From UBA7328 sp002471345 (GTDB taxonomy: Bacteria > Bacteroidota > Bacteroidia > Chitinophagales > Saprospiraceae): DNA of 44,986 nucleotides. Shown in pieces: positions 27,988 to 37,032 of the stretch (positions are counted from its first letter, which is position 1; the number at the start of each line of letters is the position of its first letter). A program made the position numbers and the translations under genes. Below the pieces are notes generated by a model. It worked only from the letters and a program-made list of their open reading frames with translations, did not search any database and was not told where the DNA came from. The stretch covers positions 1 through 44,986 of the forward strand of contig CAXGOB010000041.1 of NCBI GenBank assembly GCA_964011275.1, given 5' to 3'.

Positions 27988-29367
27988 TTATTTTGGATTA
28001 AACGATTGAAGTGTCTCATTTGCCCAAGTTCTAAAAATTGGATATTTACTATTCTTAACAAACTTGACAAGTTCTTTTTGTTCTTCATTATTCCACATCA
28101 TATTTACTAACTCGAAAAGATTAAGAGATCCCTCATATGTCACTTGCCCAATTTCATTTTCATGTCTTTTTAAAAATATTTTTGCCGAGGATATGATTTC
28201 GTTTGAATTGTCATATGAGGGGTATTGGGAATATAATGAACAAACTTTAATCCATCGGGCTCTTATAGATAGATTTATGTTCACTACCCTAGTTTCAGAT
28301 AGGTTGATTTTTTCCAAAGCACTTCTATACTCTTTCTTTGAAAAATGCCAATGTGCATATGCCATGTTTTCTACACTTTGTATTTCTTTTGACTCAACCT
28401 CAACAAGCCATTTTTGAATAAAATCATCTGGAGAATTATAATCTTTTGACTTTGAAACAATTTCTATTATTGTTAAGAATCGATTGTCAGAAAGTTTTCC
28501 TCCGTGAAGAAGAATGCCTTTACTAAGGCCTAAATTATACAAGAATGCCAGCTCATCAACAGAACTGCGCCCTGATTTGAATTCATTTAAACAATAATTG
28601 ATCAAATAAATTAGCAGGGCTTCTGAAAGCTCTTTTGACATATGGTTTAGGTCATTGGCCAATTTCGATCTTAGCTTTTGATAACTTTTATTATTAGGAG
28701 TTTTGACTAATGCTAATATGTGATCTAGTAAGTCAGTGGTCTTGTTTAGTTGATTTGTTGTTTTAGTCTTGCTAGCTATTTTGAATAGTTTTCTATTATT
28801 TGTCTCTTCAATATGATAAAATGTGGTCAGTTTTTGATATAGTGATTCTATTGCATTTTTTGCCAGCCCAAGTGATCCAACTTCTCCACTATATTTCTGA
28901 CCTGCCTCTGAAAAATATGTGGAATGATAAAGCTCAAGATATCTCAAGTCTTCAAATAAATCTATGGGAGGCAACTTCTCAATTTCCAATTTTAACTGTT
29001 TTGTTTTGGTCCGAAATCGATCATAGAGACCTTTTGATTTATAGATGTCTGCTAATATCTTAGTTCGATCATATCCTCTGTTTTTGCTTAATAACTCTTG
29101 ATGTATTAAAAAATATTCTACATCTCTGACTAGATCAGCCATAATATTGAGGAAAGCTTTATCACTAGCTTTAGGGGCAATCTTATTCTGTACTTTCCTT
29201 AGTTGAAGTTTGGGCGAATCAAGTTGTTTTCGATATTTAAACAAGTATTCAAAAAGATCGAGAATTTTGGTTTGTTGCTTATTGCAGAATATAATGTACT
29301 TATGACAAGCTCGCCACTCGGATTCGTCAAACGAGGATAGAATAATGAGGATCTGCTTATTTCTCAC
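27988..29367 (-). CDS. Helical protein of unknown function, last gene of the protease/cyclase operon
   Basis: This 459-residue soluble protein has no signal peptide and no recognised catalytic motif. It is almost wholly alpha-helical by residue pattern, Leu/Lys/Asn-rich, and could form a TPR- or ARM-like solenoid. The start is GTG at 29365-29367, as no in-frame ATG fits. The upstream gene ends 47 bases before it on the same strand, so it closes a six-gene operon. A cytoplasmic helical protein beside a membrane cyclase could be an adaptor or readout partner, but this rests on position only. Confidence 0.75.
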   Translation of the reverse strand: MRNKQILIILSSFDESEWRACHKYIIFCNKQQTKILDLFEYLFKYRKQLDSPKLQLRKVQNKIAPKASDKAFLNIMADLVRDVEYFLIHQELLSKNRGYDRTKILADIYKSKGLYDRFRTKTKQLKLEIEKLPPIDLFEDLRYLELYHSTYFSEAGQKYSGEVGSLGLAKNAIESLYQKLTTFYHIEETNNRKLFKIASKTKTTNQLNKTTDLLDHILALVKTPNNKSYQKLRSKLANDLNHMSKELSEALLIYLINYCLNEFKSGRSSVDELAFLYNLGLSKGILLHGGKLSDNRFLTIIEIVSKSKDYNSPDDFIQKWLVEVESKEIQSVENMAYAHWHFSKKEYRSALEKINLSETRVVNINLSIRARWIKVCSLYSQYPSYDNSNEIISSAKIFLKRHENEIGQVTYEGSLNLFELVNMMWNNEEQKELVKFVKNSKYPIFRTWANETLQSFNPK

Positions 29368-29414
29368 TTCATAAAAATAGAAGCTTCTTAGGTAGAATCT
29401 TTAGTTAATGTTTA

Positions 29415-30557
29415 TTAGAGTTTGTCTACTAGCCTATTCACAGCCTTTTCTAGATTAATTATCAATGGATTGAGATCATGAAATGCTTTATGGCCCACTT
29501 TAGAGGCTTTGCCTGATTTGTTTTTTCTGATATGATTATTCACTTCACCGATGGCAGGCTTGAGTATAGGATGATGGACTTGATCAAAAAGCATTTCGAA
29601 AGTCTCTTGTACTTGATCAGCGAGTAATCCATTTTGCCAATAGCGATTTACCCCTTGGATATAATCCAGATGATTGTCATTGATTTTTATGAAGATGTCA
29701 TTGTAAGATTGCAATGTCCTATTGTAAGTAGAAGTATAATTGGGATATTTAGCAGGCTTAAAGTAATTATCCAGATTTTGTAAAATGTCTTGAACATCTT
29801 TCACATTGATTAAGTAGTTTTTAAGATCTGAAGAGATAGACTTTTGATATTTCTGTTGTCTCAGATACTTTTCTTCTAGAGCTATAAAAAGCTCATCTTC
29901 TTTATTCTTTAATGAATTATTGAGTCTTTGCATTTGGAGCTGTGCATTTTCCAATTCCGCGACAATTTTACTTTTTTGATCTGCTTCTTGATCTGCTCTT
30001 TCTTTTAGTTTTTCAATTGACTTTTCGAGTTCTAATTGTTGTTCTGCGTCCTCTTGGAGAGCGATAACTAGAGAGTCATTCATCGCACTTATTCGCTTTA
30101 GTGAAATTGAATTTTTCCTCTCTGTAGTTCTCAATTTATTCGAGAGCTCAGTGAGCTTCTCTCTATATTCTTCTTCAATATCCCTACCCATTACAAGAAT
30201 ATCCAGATATACCTCAGAACTTGAAGTGTCGAGTTGCACTTTTCCTTGATAAGGTCTGATGATTTCATAATCTGGAAGCACTATTTTTATCACCATTTGA
30301 TTATCAAATTCAAGTAATTCTTCCATGGAAATCTGAAAGGCGAATCTTCCTTCAGAATCTGTGGCATAATCACCTAGCCCCACCATTTTCAGATTAGCAT
30401 TTGGTACGGATTTGATATTGCCTTTTAATTGTTCGAGCACTCGTGCTTGAACTGACAAAAGAGGTAATCCTATGCTTTGTGTATGAGAGGATGGAGAGCC
30501 AAAGTAAAATGCAAGAATTACGAAAGCAAGTCTCAATAAGCATTGTTTTGTTTTCAT
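29415..30557 (-). CDS. Secreted coiled-coil protein with carboxypeptidase-regulatory-like domain
   Basis: This 380-residue exported protein has a signal peptide (~1-27). A short carboxypeptidase-regulatory-like beta-sandwich (~35-120) contains the ATDSEGRFAFQI turn typical of such domains. A long charged coiled coil (~125-245, Glu/Lys/Gln/Leu heptads) and a helical C-terminal part follow. Its start overlaps the cyclase stop by 4 bases (30554-30557), a sign of translational coupling. No enzyme motif was found. It probably forms an elongated periplasmic or surface-tethered structure next to the cyclase's outer domain. Confidence 0.8.
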   Translation of the reverse strand: MKTKQCLLRLAFVILAFYFGSPSSHTQSIGLPLLSVQARVLEQLKGNIKSVPNANLKMVGLGDYATDSEGRFAFQISMEELLEFDNQMVIKIVLPDYEIIRPYQGKVQLDTSSSEVYLDILVMGRDIEEEYREKLTELSNKLRTTERKNSISLKRISAMNDSLVIALQEDAEQQLELEKSIEKLKERADQEADQKSKIVAELENAQLQMQRLNNSLKNKEDELFIALEEKYLRQQKYQKSISSDLKNYLINVKDVQDILQNLDNYFKPAKYPNYTSTYNRTLQSYNDIFIKINDNHLDYIQGVNRYWQNGLLADQVQETFEMLFDQVHHPILKPAIGEVNNHIRKNKSGKASKVGHKAFHDLNPLIINLEKAVNRLVDKL

Positions 30558-32362
30558 TTATTTCTTTCTAGGGCAGCTATTAAAATTTCATTTTTATCTA
30601 GGACATAATCTATTTGGTCTTTACTAGTAGATGTCAAAATATTGTCCTTTTTTACTCTTTTATCGAAATGTTTTTTAAGACTATTCATTATGCTCAGATG
30701 ATCATTTTGGGTTGTCTTAAAATTTGCTAGATCTCCATTTTTCAATGGTCGGTCAGAAATTATTAAAACGACTAATTCAGAGAGCCCAGTGGATGCATTG
30801 GTATTTTTAGAACTAATTTTTAAATCTGCATCTATCCCTGTGCCACGACCCCTTTGATTAGTAACTAAATTCACCTTGTTGGGTTCATTATAAGTGAATT
30901 CGTATACAAAGCCATCACCATTATTGACAATGTATGATTGAGGTGATTTTTTAGAACCAATTTTGAGATCGGCATCTCTTTTATTCTCTTCGACAATTTC
31001 AATCTTAAATGAGATTGTGCCTCTCACTTTAGATTCCAAGTTTTTGGTGGCACTTTTTGGTGGCACGGATAAACCTGAATTTTTAACTATCGCATTATTA
31101 GACTTTTTTAAAGTAGATAGGTCTTCTATACATCTACATGAGAAGGCCATTTTTTTGTTAGCACCGCTAGATGTGATGTCTTTGATATTGGCACTAAAAT
31201 TAATCCAACCTGCTTGTAGAATATCTTTTGATTCAGCTGACCAATAATTTCCACCTACACTGATATTGTCAAAATTCTTTTTGTCATCAAGACTCCCTCC
31301 TAAAGTTGCATTGAATCCACTGAGACTTGCATCCATCAGAGTATAATATGCTACAGACCTTCCACCTGCAGTTTTTATCAAAGAAGACCATTCTTCATTA
31401 TCGGGTAGTCGCCACCCATTTGGACAGGAAGTCATAGCTTGATTCCAAGTATACAATCGTCCTATTTCGGAGCATTCCTTCTTATTGTCATAGCAAGGTG
31501 CTGAACCTTGATTGAAATTTAGATTTTGGGCCATCCATTTCTGTCCATTCGCGTACTTGACCCATTTATAGTTTTGCTCATCTCTATCATCTTTAAATGT
31601 ACCAGTTTCAAAAGGTTGAAGAGAAATGCCTTTATTACTTCCTTCCACTTTTATTGGGATGGGAGTAGAGACAATAGCTTCTTCAGGTGGAGTATCTGAT
31701 TTTTTTAAAAAATACCACCCTGTTGCGGCTATAATGATTATTCCAGCAAGAATTGCCAAAAGCCCTACTTTGCTCCTTTTTTCTGGAGGAGTAGCCTTTG
31801 ATTTCAACTTGCCTTTCATCTCTTCCTTCCTTGGAACTGGAAGTCCATCATTTGTTAAGGCAAAAACTTCTAATGGTTCTTCTACATTTTTAAACTCAAA
31901 TGATCCGACAGATTCGTATGTAAATTCTGGATGGCTTGTTAGGTTTTTTTGAACAGTTTCCGAAAATAATATAGCACCGGGCACGCCCATAGACTCTACT
32001 CTCGATGCTACATTTACGGCATCACCAAATACATTGTCATTTGTAAAAACGATATCCCCGATGTGAACGCCTATGCGTACTGGAACATTAGGGTCTTCCT
32101 TAAAAGCAAGTTGAAGAGCATGGCTGCATTTCATGGCTTCTACCACAGAGTTAAAAGTCATCAAACAAGCATCCCCGTAGTATTGAACTATTTTACCATT
32201 ATGTTTTTCACTTTCTTCCTCATGACATTTTTGATATTTCTCCAGTAGCACTAAAGATGCCGTCTCATCTTTTTGCATCATGGCAGTATAGCCTGTAATA
32301 TCGGAGAATACTATAGCGCTGAGTTGTCTACTTTTTTTGTCAATAGCCATGTTCCATTTCAA
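30554..32362 (-). CDS. Membrane class III nucleotide cyclase with periplasmic FISUMP domain
   Basis: This 602-residue protein has a class III adenylate/guanylate cyclase domain (~10-180), with metal-binding Asp21 (VFSDITGYT) and Asp64 (YYGDACLMTF). A membrane helix follows (~199-217), then a FISUMP domain (~255-413; WMAQNLN, RLYTWNQAM, CPNGWRLP, NYWS) and a C-terminal region (~440-602) with DUF4384-like strands. The usual base-selecting Lys and Asp of adenylate cyclases appear as Gln60 and an Asn before VFGDAVN, so the product is uncertain. The cyclase is probably cytoplasmic and the FISUMP domain outside, as in a transmembrane sensor. The start is either 32362 or the ATG at 32350. It overlaps the M43 peptidase gene upstream by up to 23 bases and the coiled-coil gene by 4. 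Confidence 0.9.
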   Translation of the reverse strand: MKWNMAIDKKSRQLSAIVFSDITGYTAMMQKDETASLVLLEKYQKCHEEESEKHNGKIVQYYGDACLMTFNSVVEAMKCSHALQLAFKEDPNVPVRIGVHIGDIVFTNDNVFGDAVNVASRVESMGVPGAILFSETVQKNLTSHPEFTYESVGSFEFKNVEEPLEVFALTNDGLPVPRKEEMKGKLKSKATPPEKRSKVGLLAILAGIIIIAATGWYFLKKSDTPPEEAIVSTPIPIKVEGSNKGISLQPFETGTFKDDRDEQNYKWVKYANGQKWMAQNLNFNQGSAPCYDNKKECSEIGRLYTWNQAMTSCPNGWRLPDNEEWSSLIKTAGGRSVAYYTLMDASLSGFNATLGGSLDDKKNFDNISVGGNYWSAESKDILQAGWINFSANIKDITSSGANKKMAFSCRCIEDLSTLKKSNNAIVKNSGLSVPPKSATKNLESKVRGTISFKIEIVEENKRDADLKIGSKKSPQSYIVNNGDGFVYEFTYNEPNKVNLVTNQRGRGTGIDADLKISSKNTNASTGLSELVVLIISDRPLKNGDLANFKTTQNDHLSIMNSLKKHFDKRVKKDNILTSTSKDQIDYVLDKNEILIAALERNK

Positions 32363-33779
32363 TCATAATAGGTAATATCTCAAGGTCCGTTAAAGTGCCT
32401 TGAAAATCAATTTTTTGCCCTTCTTTATATCGTACATGATCTAATGGAAGTAAAGCATTCCCTAGACTTGAATAGATTCTTTGTGTGAATGTTCCTCTAG
32501 CAGATCGCATTGATTTTACTAAGTTATCTCCATTAATAGGAAAGTAAGATAATAGCATACATGTGTATTCTTTTCCAATGGTATTATCAAGATTAATATA
32601 GCCATTTAGAGGGTTTACTTTTTCTTTTGAGACTATATACTTTAGATCTCCTGGATATGGATACACCTTGTTTACTTTTTCTTTTGCATCCATGTTGATA
32701 ATTGATAAATATATTTTTCTTGTACTGGCATTTTGAATCTCAAAATAGAAGGAGTCATTTTGATAATACTTATGGTCAAACTGATAAAGATTGATGTCCA
32801 ATGATAGAGGCATTGGCTTTCCACCAAACTGATAAAAACCAATCTGACCTTTAATTATTTCTCCGGAGATTGGTTTTTGTTTCCTAAGATGTTTTCTTTC
32901 ATTCCTGGCTGTTTGCGCTATTCGAGTAAGTTGTTCTTGTGTAAATTCCCTCCTACAAGATGGGTGCTTGTTGTAGCACATGATATTAGTAATCAGAGGT
33001 TCGTAATATTCTCCTGTGGTCTGATTCGGAATTTTACTTTGCATTTCACAATTTTCAAGACAATACTCACGATATTCTTCTAATCCCAGATTTGGATCAG
33101 CAGGGGTGTCACAGAGGTCATCTCCCGTTTCATAACAGTCCACTATTCCATTATTATTCTTATCGCTATTTCTGGCTATTGGCTCATTATTTTGAGATTG
33201 ACTGTTTCCCTTTCCATGAGTATGGTATAATCCGAAAAAATGACCCATTTCATGAGGGAAGGTGGATTGATTATGAAATCCATCTTGACTGATAACCATT
33301 CTATTTTTATGAGCTTTTTCAGGATGATAGGTATAACCATAATACCCTCCAACTATAGATTCAGGTATATAAATGTTTAAGGCATTTGAAAGATCATTCT
33401 TTGAAGCCATTTCTTCTTCTAATTCAATATCGAACTGATGATATTTTGAACTTTTGAGAGTTCTGATTGGTCCGTTTAGAATGAATCGAATATTGGCTTT
33501 TAAGTATATATCATTAAGTTCTACAATATACTTAGATAGTAATTCTTGATCTATGGCACCATTACCTTCTTCATCAGTTATAATGTGTATCTGTATTGGT
33601 ATATCTACTATCCCCTTAGCTATTCTAAGATTTCTGGTATTGCCCAACTCAAAACTTCTGGTGTATGCAATTTGCTTCTCACTGGGAATAGTAGCACACT
33701 CCTGAGTATTACCAGATTGAATTGAGATCAAACAAACAAAACAGGTAATACATAAGATGGTAAGTCGTAAACAAGTCAT
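32340..33779 (-). CDS. Secreted M43 (pappalysin-like) metalloprotease with DUF4384-like tail
   Basis: This 479-residue exported zinc protease has a signal peptide (~1-26). Its catalytic domain carries HEMGHFFGLYH (His176, Glu177, His180, His186), the metzincin HExxHxxGxxH signature, and a Met-turn-like NIMCY segment. The M43 family includes pappalysins and secreted bacterial proteases. The C-terminal ~310-479 region, with YFEIQNASTRKIYLSIINMD and a KVYPYPG turn, resembles a DUF4384 domain like that of the adjacent 33788 gene. The gene sits 8 bases after that DUF4384 gene and overlaps the cyclase start, placing a second protease in the same operon as the caspase-like one. Confidence 0.9.
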   Translation of the reverse strand: MTCLRLTILCITCFVCLISIQSGNTQECATIPSEKQIAYTRSFELGNTRNLRIAKGIVDIPIQIHIITDEEGNGAIDQELLSKYIVELNDIYLKANIRFILNGPIRTLKSSKYHQFDIELEEEMASKNDLSNALNIYIPESIVGGYYGYTYHPEKAHKNRMVISQDGFHNQSTFPHEMGHFFGLYHTHGKGNSQSQNNEPIARNSDKNNNGIVDCYETGDDLCDTPADPNLGLEEYREYCLENCEMQSKIPNQTTGEYYEPLITNIMCYNKHPSCRREFTQEQLTRIAQTARNERKHLRKQKPISGEIIKGQIGFYQFGGKPMPLSLDINLYQFDHKYYQNDSFYFEIQNASTRKIYLSIINMDAKEKVNKVYPYPGDLKYIVSKEKVNPLNGYINLDNTIGKEYTCMLLSYFPINGDNLVKSMRSARGTFTQRIYSSLGNALLPLDHVRYKEGQKIDFQGTLTDLEILPIMIEMEHGY

Positions 33780-33787
33780 TTTATATT

Positions 33788-35308
33788 TTACCTTCTTCTT
33801 ATTCCAATAACTAATGGTAAGACCATCGGATCATCATTGCCAAGATAATAGGACAATGCTCCATTGTCTATATAGACATCTCCTTGCTCTGGAGTAGCTG
33901 CCATAGACCCGAAAATTGTAGCTAATCGTGCTTCTGCACTCATATTTGGATCCATGTTTTCCATTCTTATTAGCACGTCTTTAAAGTCAAGCTGCGACCT
34001 AGAAAAAAGAGCAACCATAGTCTCTTGAGTTTTTATTTCACCATTAGGAGAATCCTCGATTTCTATATAATATTCACCCTCTGGTATAGACACACTAATA
34101 TTTCCTGATTCATCATCAAATTGTGCATTAGACGGATAGTTATAGTATATCCCAGATGGTAGATCTTGTACATTTCCTTGATTGGGATAGATGCTAAACA
34201 TCTTATTTCCACTATTGATCGAGAAAATATAGACATAACCGTTTCCGGAGGCCTTTACTCTATACTGAGTGCCAGCTCCAAAGGTATCAGTTGTGCTGTA
34301 AGAGGATACAGATTTAGTACTTTTTTGAGATCTTTTTGTCTTCTTTTTTCCTATTACCAAATCAAAAGAAGCCCCACTATCACCATAGTTATTTACACTT
34401 AAATTTTGTGATTCTCCTTGCTGAATATTCATAAAGACATCTTGATCATATGATGCATCATGGAATTCCATATAGAGCTGCCCATTAATGGATTCTAATG
34501 CAACCAAGTCTGTGGGAGGAAGTTCTTGAGTTCTGTATTCTGTTCCAACATTATTATTCAATTCTGATTCTTGAATCTCTTTAAATTCTTTGAGTTCAGG
34601 AATTGAAATCCCTAAAGCGTCCCATTCTGGAATCTGAGCTGAATCAAAAGTTCTGCTTGCATCTGCTATAAAATCCCTAATCAGTCTTTCTCGGTCTCTT
34701 TTTTTGTTAGCTATCATATTTGATATGTTATTCACTAAAGAGAATGCATTTGAAACAATTCCTAAGGAATTTGAAAAATTAGAAATTCCCCTGCTTCTCA
34801 TGTTCAATCTCTCATTTTCTAAGTACAGAGAGTCTCTTACACGAGGATCTATATCAGCACTTATTTGTGGATTTCTAGCACTAATTCTTGCCTTTAGAGG
34901 ATGCATGGTTTGCTGATAATAGGAAAGCATTATTTCGAAATTGTCCTTATATCTTTTAGATTGTCTTTCTGGATTTTTTCCAAGTCGTTTGAGTTGCCTG
35001 AAACTTGTGAGATCCAGTTTTATTTCTGCTAGATAAATTCTATTATACATCTTAGTAATCTCTTCATAAGATTTCCTTAATCCACTATAGTCTGATGCAT
35101 TAAAAGTTTCATCCTGAGAAATGAATGTTACATCATCAGTTAATATTTTTTTGAAAATCTTATTATTCTCAGAATTAAGAAGTTGATCTAATGCAACCAT
35201 TGCTTGCCCTTTTGTGACCTGAGCAGAGATGCTAGAAAATAAGAAAATTGAGAAAATAAGTGTTATATATATTTTGAGTTTCATTTTGCTTTTTCTTTTT
35301 GTTTTCAA
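33788..35308 (-). CDS. Exported DUF4384-containing protein
   Basis: This is a 506-residue protein. A signal peptide (SSISAQ; the ATG at 35284 gives the tightest fit) precedes a helical N-terminal part (~35-240, many charged residues). The C-terminal beta-rich DUF4384-like domain (~300-500) has QYRVKASGNGYVYIFSINSGNKMFSIYPNQG and IPEGEYYIEI. DUF4384 often accompanies caspase-like proteases in bacteria. Here it is a separate polypeptide, 14 bases after the caspase-like gene and 8 before the M43 gene. It is probably a periplasmic partner or regulator of one of the two proteases. No catalytic residues are seen. Confidence 0.82.
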   Translation of the reverse strand: MKTKRKSKMKLKIYITLIFSIFLFSSISAQVTKGQAMVALDQLLNSENNKIFKKILTDDVTFISQDETFNASDYSGLRKSYEEITKMYNRIYLAEIKLDLTSFRQLKRLGKNPERQSKRYKDNFEIMLSYYQQTMHPLKARISARNPQISADIDPRVRDSLYLENERLNMRSRGISNFSNSLGIVSNAFSLVNNISNMIANKKRDRERLIRDFIADASRTFDSAQIPEWDALGISIPELKEFKEIQESELNNNVGTEYRTQELPPTDLVALESINGQLYMEFHDASYDQDVFMNIQQGESQNLSVNNYGDSGASFDLVIGKKKTKRSQKSTKSVSSYSTTDTFGAGTQYRVKASGNGYVYIFSINSGNKMFSIYPNQGNVQDLPSGIYYNYPSNAQFDDESGNISVSIPEGEYYIEIEDSPNGEIKTQETMVALFSRSQLDFKDVLIRMENMDPNMSAEARLATIFGSMAATPEQGDVYIDNGALSYYLGNDDPMVLPLVIGIRRR

Positions 35309-35322
35309 TTATTCTATTGGAC

Positions 35323-36924
35323 TTAATCTGCGATACATCTGCATGACAATCCCCATTTTTTGCTGTACTTATCCAAGGCTATATATCCATTAGTTTTGTT
35401 GATATCTAAATAAGTAGCTTTTGCTGAGGAACTACTAGAACTCCAATAATTTCCAAAGTCACCGCGGCAGCAGAAGTCTCCTTCCATTTGCCTTCCTCCA
35501 CTCAACTCAGGGTTGAATGAATGTTCACCTTTTATCATTAAAGATGCATATGCTTCTCGCTCTCCACCATAGATATTGATAATGCTTTGCCATTCTTGCT
35601 CTGACGGAAGATGCCAGCCGTTAGGACAGGCAGCTTGAGCAGAATCCCATGAATAAAGTCTTCCTCCATTTGAACAGTTTTTCTTTTTGTCTTGGTAGCA
35701 CCATGAATCATTTGCTTTGTAATTCAGGTTTTGAGACATCCATTTATTACCATCCTTTAACCTTACCCAAAAGTATTCACTTTCATCTCTTTCATCAGTA
35801 AAAGTGCCATTGTCAAAAGGCCCAATGTATTCTGTATTAGGACAGCCATCATTATCTAATGGTCCAGCCTCTTCCGGACATTTATCCAATACATTTGCAA
35901 TTCCATCTCTATCATTGTCTCCTTCATTCAAAGTTTTGCTCTTAGATCCAGGACATCCTTCATTTTCCAAACTTCCGTATTCATTTGGGCACTTATCGAT
36001 TTTATCCGGAATCAAATCATTATCAGAATCCATTAAATCAGGGTTTCTGGATTGTTGATTTTCTGAATTATCACCAAAGCAAATTTTCTTTTCCAATACT
36101 CCTACTGGCACTATGCGTTGGTCTGGATTAAGCTCTCTTACTTCCCTGGATACATTGCCTAAAAGGTTGCTCATACACCCACCTTGGCGAATATGTTTGG
36201 ATAAGATTTCTGTGAACTGATTATCATCTCTTACTACTGTATTTTTTTCTGTAGAAAAAATGAGGAGACTATTCGTCATAGGGCTGATCTCTGTCATTCC
36301 ATTAGTAGTGCCTCTGTATTCTGCCGTCCAGTTTCTATTTTGCACAAATGGGTTGTTACGGCAGGCATCAAGGATGACGACTTTGGCTTTTTCAGGTTGA
36401 TTAAATGATCTAAAAAAATGATCCACATTGATGCATTGAGAATGTACCTGAAATTTTGATTCTGGATTCGCATCTATTGGTATCAAGTAATTTTCTCCAT
36501 CTATTTGAAATCCATGGCCAGCATAGTAAACTATGCCCGATTCATAAGTTCTAAATTTTTGAGAAAAGTCTTCTATTGCCTGATTGAACGATTGCCTATC
36601 AAGATTGTATCCCAATTCTACTTCGTAGCCTTGAGCTTCCAGAGCAGCAGCTATCGTTTGTGCATCTTGAGCAGGTTCTTTTAATTTAGCGCCATGTTGG
36701 TATTCACTATTTCCAATTACTAATGCTATTTTTTTCTCTGTGCTATTGTCAGTTTTGGTTCTAACCCAGCTTCTGTAGTTTATTTGATCTGTTTGAGAAA
36801 AAGCACTAAATGAGGCCATGCCTAGGACACCGATTAAAACAATAGATTTGGCTCTATAGAAGTATAGACTTATATTAAGTGTCCAGTATTTCATATACAT
36901 AAAGATGTCAAATTTAGCTCTCAA
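35323..36924 (-). CDS. Exported caspase-like protease with thrombospondin-3 and FISUMP domains
   Basis: This protein of up to 533 residues opens the operon. A caspase-like (C14) domain at ~66-275 has the catalytic dyad His137 (VYYAGHGF) and Cys188 (ILDACRNNP), plus KKIALVIGNSEYQ at its start. Two thrombospondin type 3 calcium repeats (~300-355; DSDNDLIPDKIDKCP and DNDRDGIANVLDKCP) follow, and a FISUMP domain (~373-533) ends the protein. The hydrophobic stretch SIVLIGVLGMASFSAFSQ near residue 30 looks like a signal peptide, so the protease should act outside the cytoplasm, unlike most immune caspases. The start could be 36924, or the ATGs at 36900 or 36894, which shorten an awkward leader. The same FISUMP domain recurs in the cyclase three genes on. 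Confidence 0.92.
   Translation of the reverse strand: MRAKFDIFMYMKYWTLNISLYFYRAKSIVLIGVLGMASFSAFSQTDQINYRSWVRTKTDNSTEKKIALVIGNSEYQHGAKLKEPAQDAQTIAAALEAQGYEVELGYNLDRQSFNQAIEDFSQKFRTYESGIVYYAGHGFQIDGENYLIPIDANPESKFQVHSQCINVDHFFRSFNQPEKAKVVILDACRNNPFVQNRNWTAEYRGTTNGMTEISPMTNSLLIFSTEKNTVVRDDNQFTEILSKHIRQGGCMSNLLGNVSREVRELNPDQRIVPVGVLEKKICFGDNSENQQSRNPDLMDSDNDLIPDKIDKCPNEYGSLENEGCPGSKSKTLNEGDNDRDGIANVLDKCPEEAGPLDNDGCPNTEYIGPFDNGTFTDERDESEYFWVRLKDGNKWMSQNLNYKANDSWCYQDKKKNCSNGGRLYSWDSAQAACPNGWHLPSEQEWQSIINIYGGEREAYASLMIKGEHSFNPELSGGRQMEGDFCCRGDFGNYWSSSSSSAKATYLDINKTNGYIALDKYSKKWGLSCRCIAD
36909..36916 (-). promoter_or_regulatory. Possible -7 promoter element (TAAATTTG) for the caspase operon
   Basis: On the minus strand this matches TAnnTTTG. 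A TTG at 36933-36935 (minus strand) could serve as a -33 at slightly short spacing. If right, translation must start at the inner ATG 36900 or 36894 with almost no leader. Confidence 0.3.
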
Positions 36925-36969
36925 AAAGGTTACAATGTATCGTATATATTTTTACTAATAATAGTAGTA

Positions 36970-36984
36970 ATTCCAAATTGGAAT
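36970..36984. promoter_or_regulatory. Palindrome ATTCCAA-A-TTGGAAT between divergent operons
   Basis: This perfect 15-base palindrome (central A) lies in the 108-base region shared by the caspase operon and the two-component pair, about 48 bases upstream of the regulator's ATG. It is well placed to be the target of the adjacent LuxR-type regulator. A looser inverted repeat TACTA/TAGTA lies at 36953-36966. Confidence 0.4.
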
Positions 36985-37032
36985 GATGTAAATTGTGATT
37001 ATCAAGGATGCTTACTCTTGGAAAATCATAAA

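Noticed and set aside
12756..32362. A complete Pycsar defence system (PycTM-like protein plus cyclase)
   Set aside because: The two genes are 17 kb apart with many unrelated genes between, and the cyclase carries a membrane helix and FISUMP domain unlike Pycsar cyclases.
35323..36924. A caspase-based abortive-infection effector
   Set aside because: The protein carries an export signal and calcium-binding thrombospondin-3 repeats, which point to an envelope location rather than a cytoplasmic immune effector.
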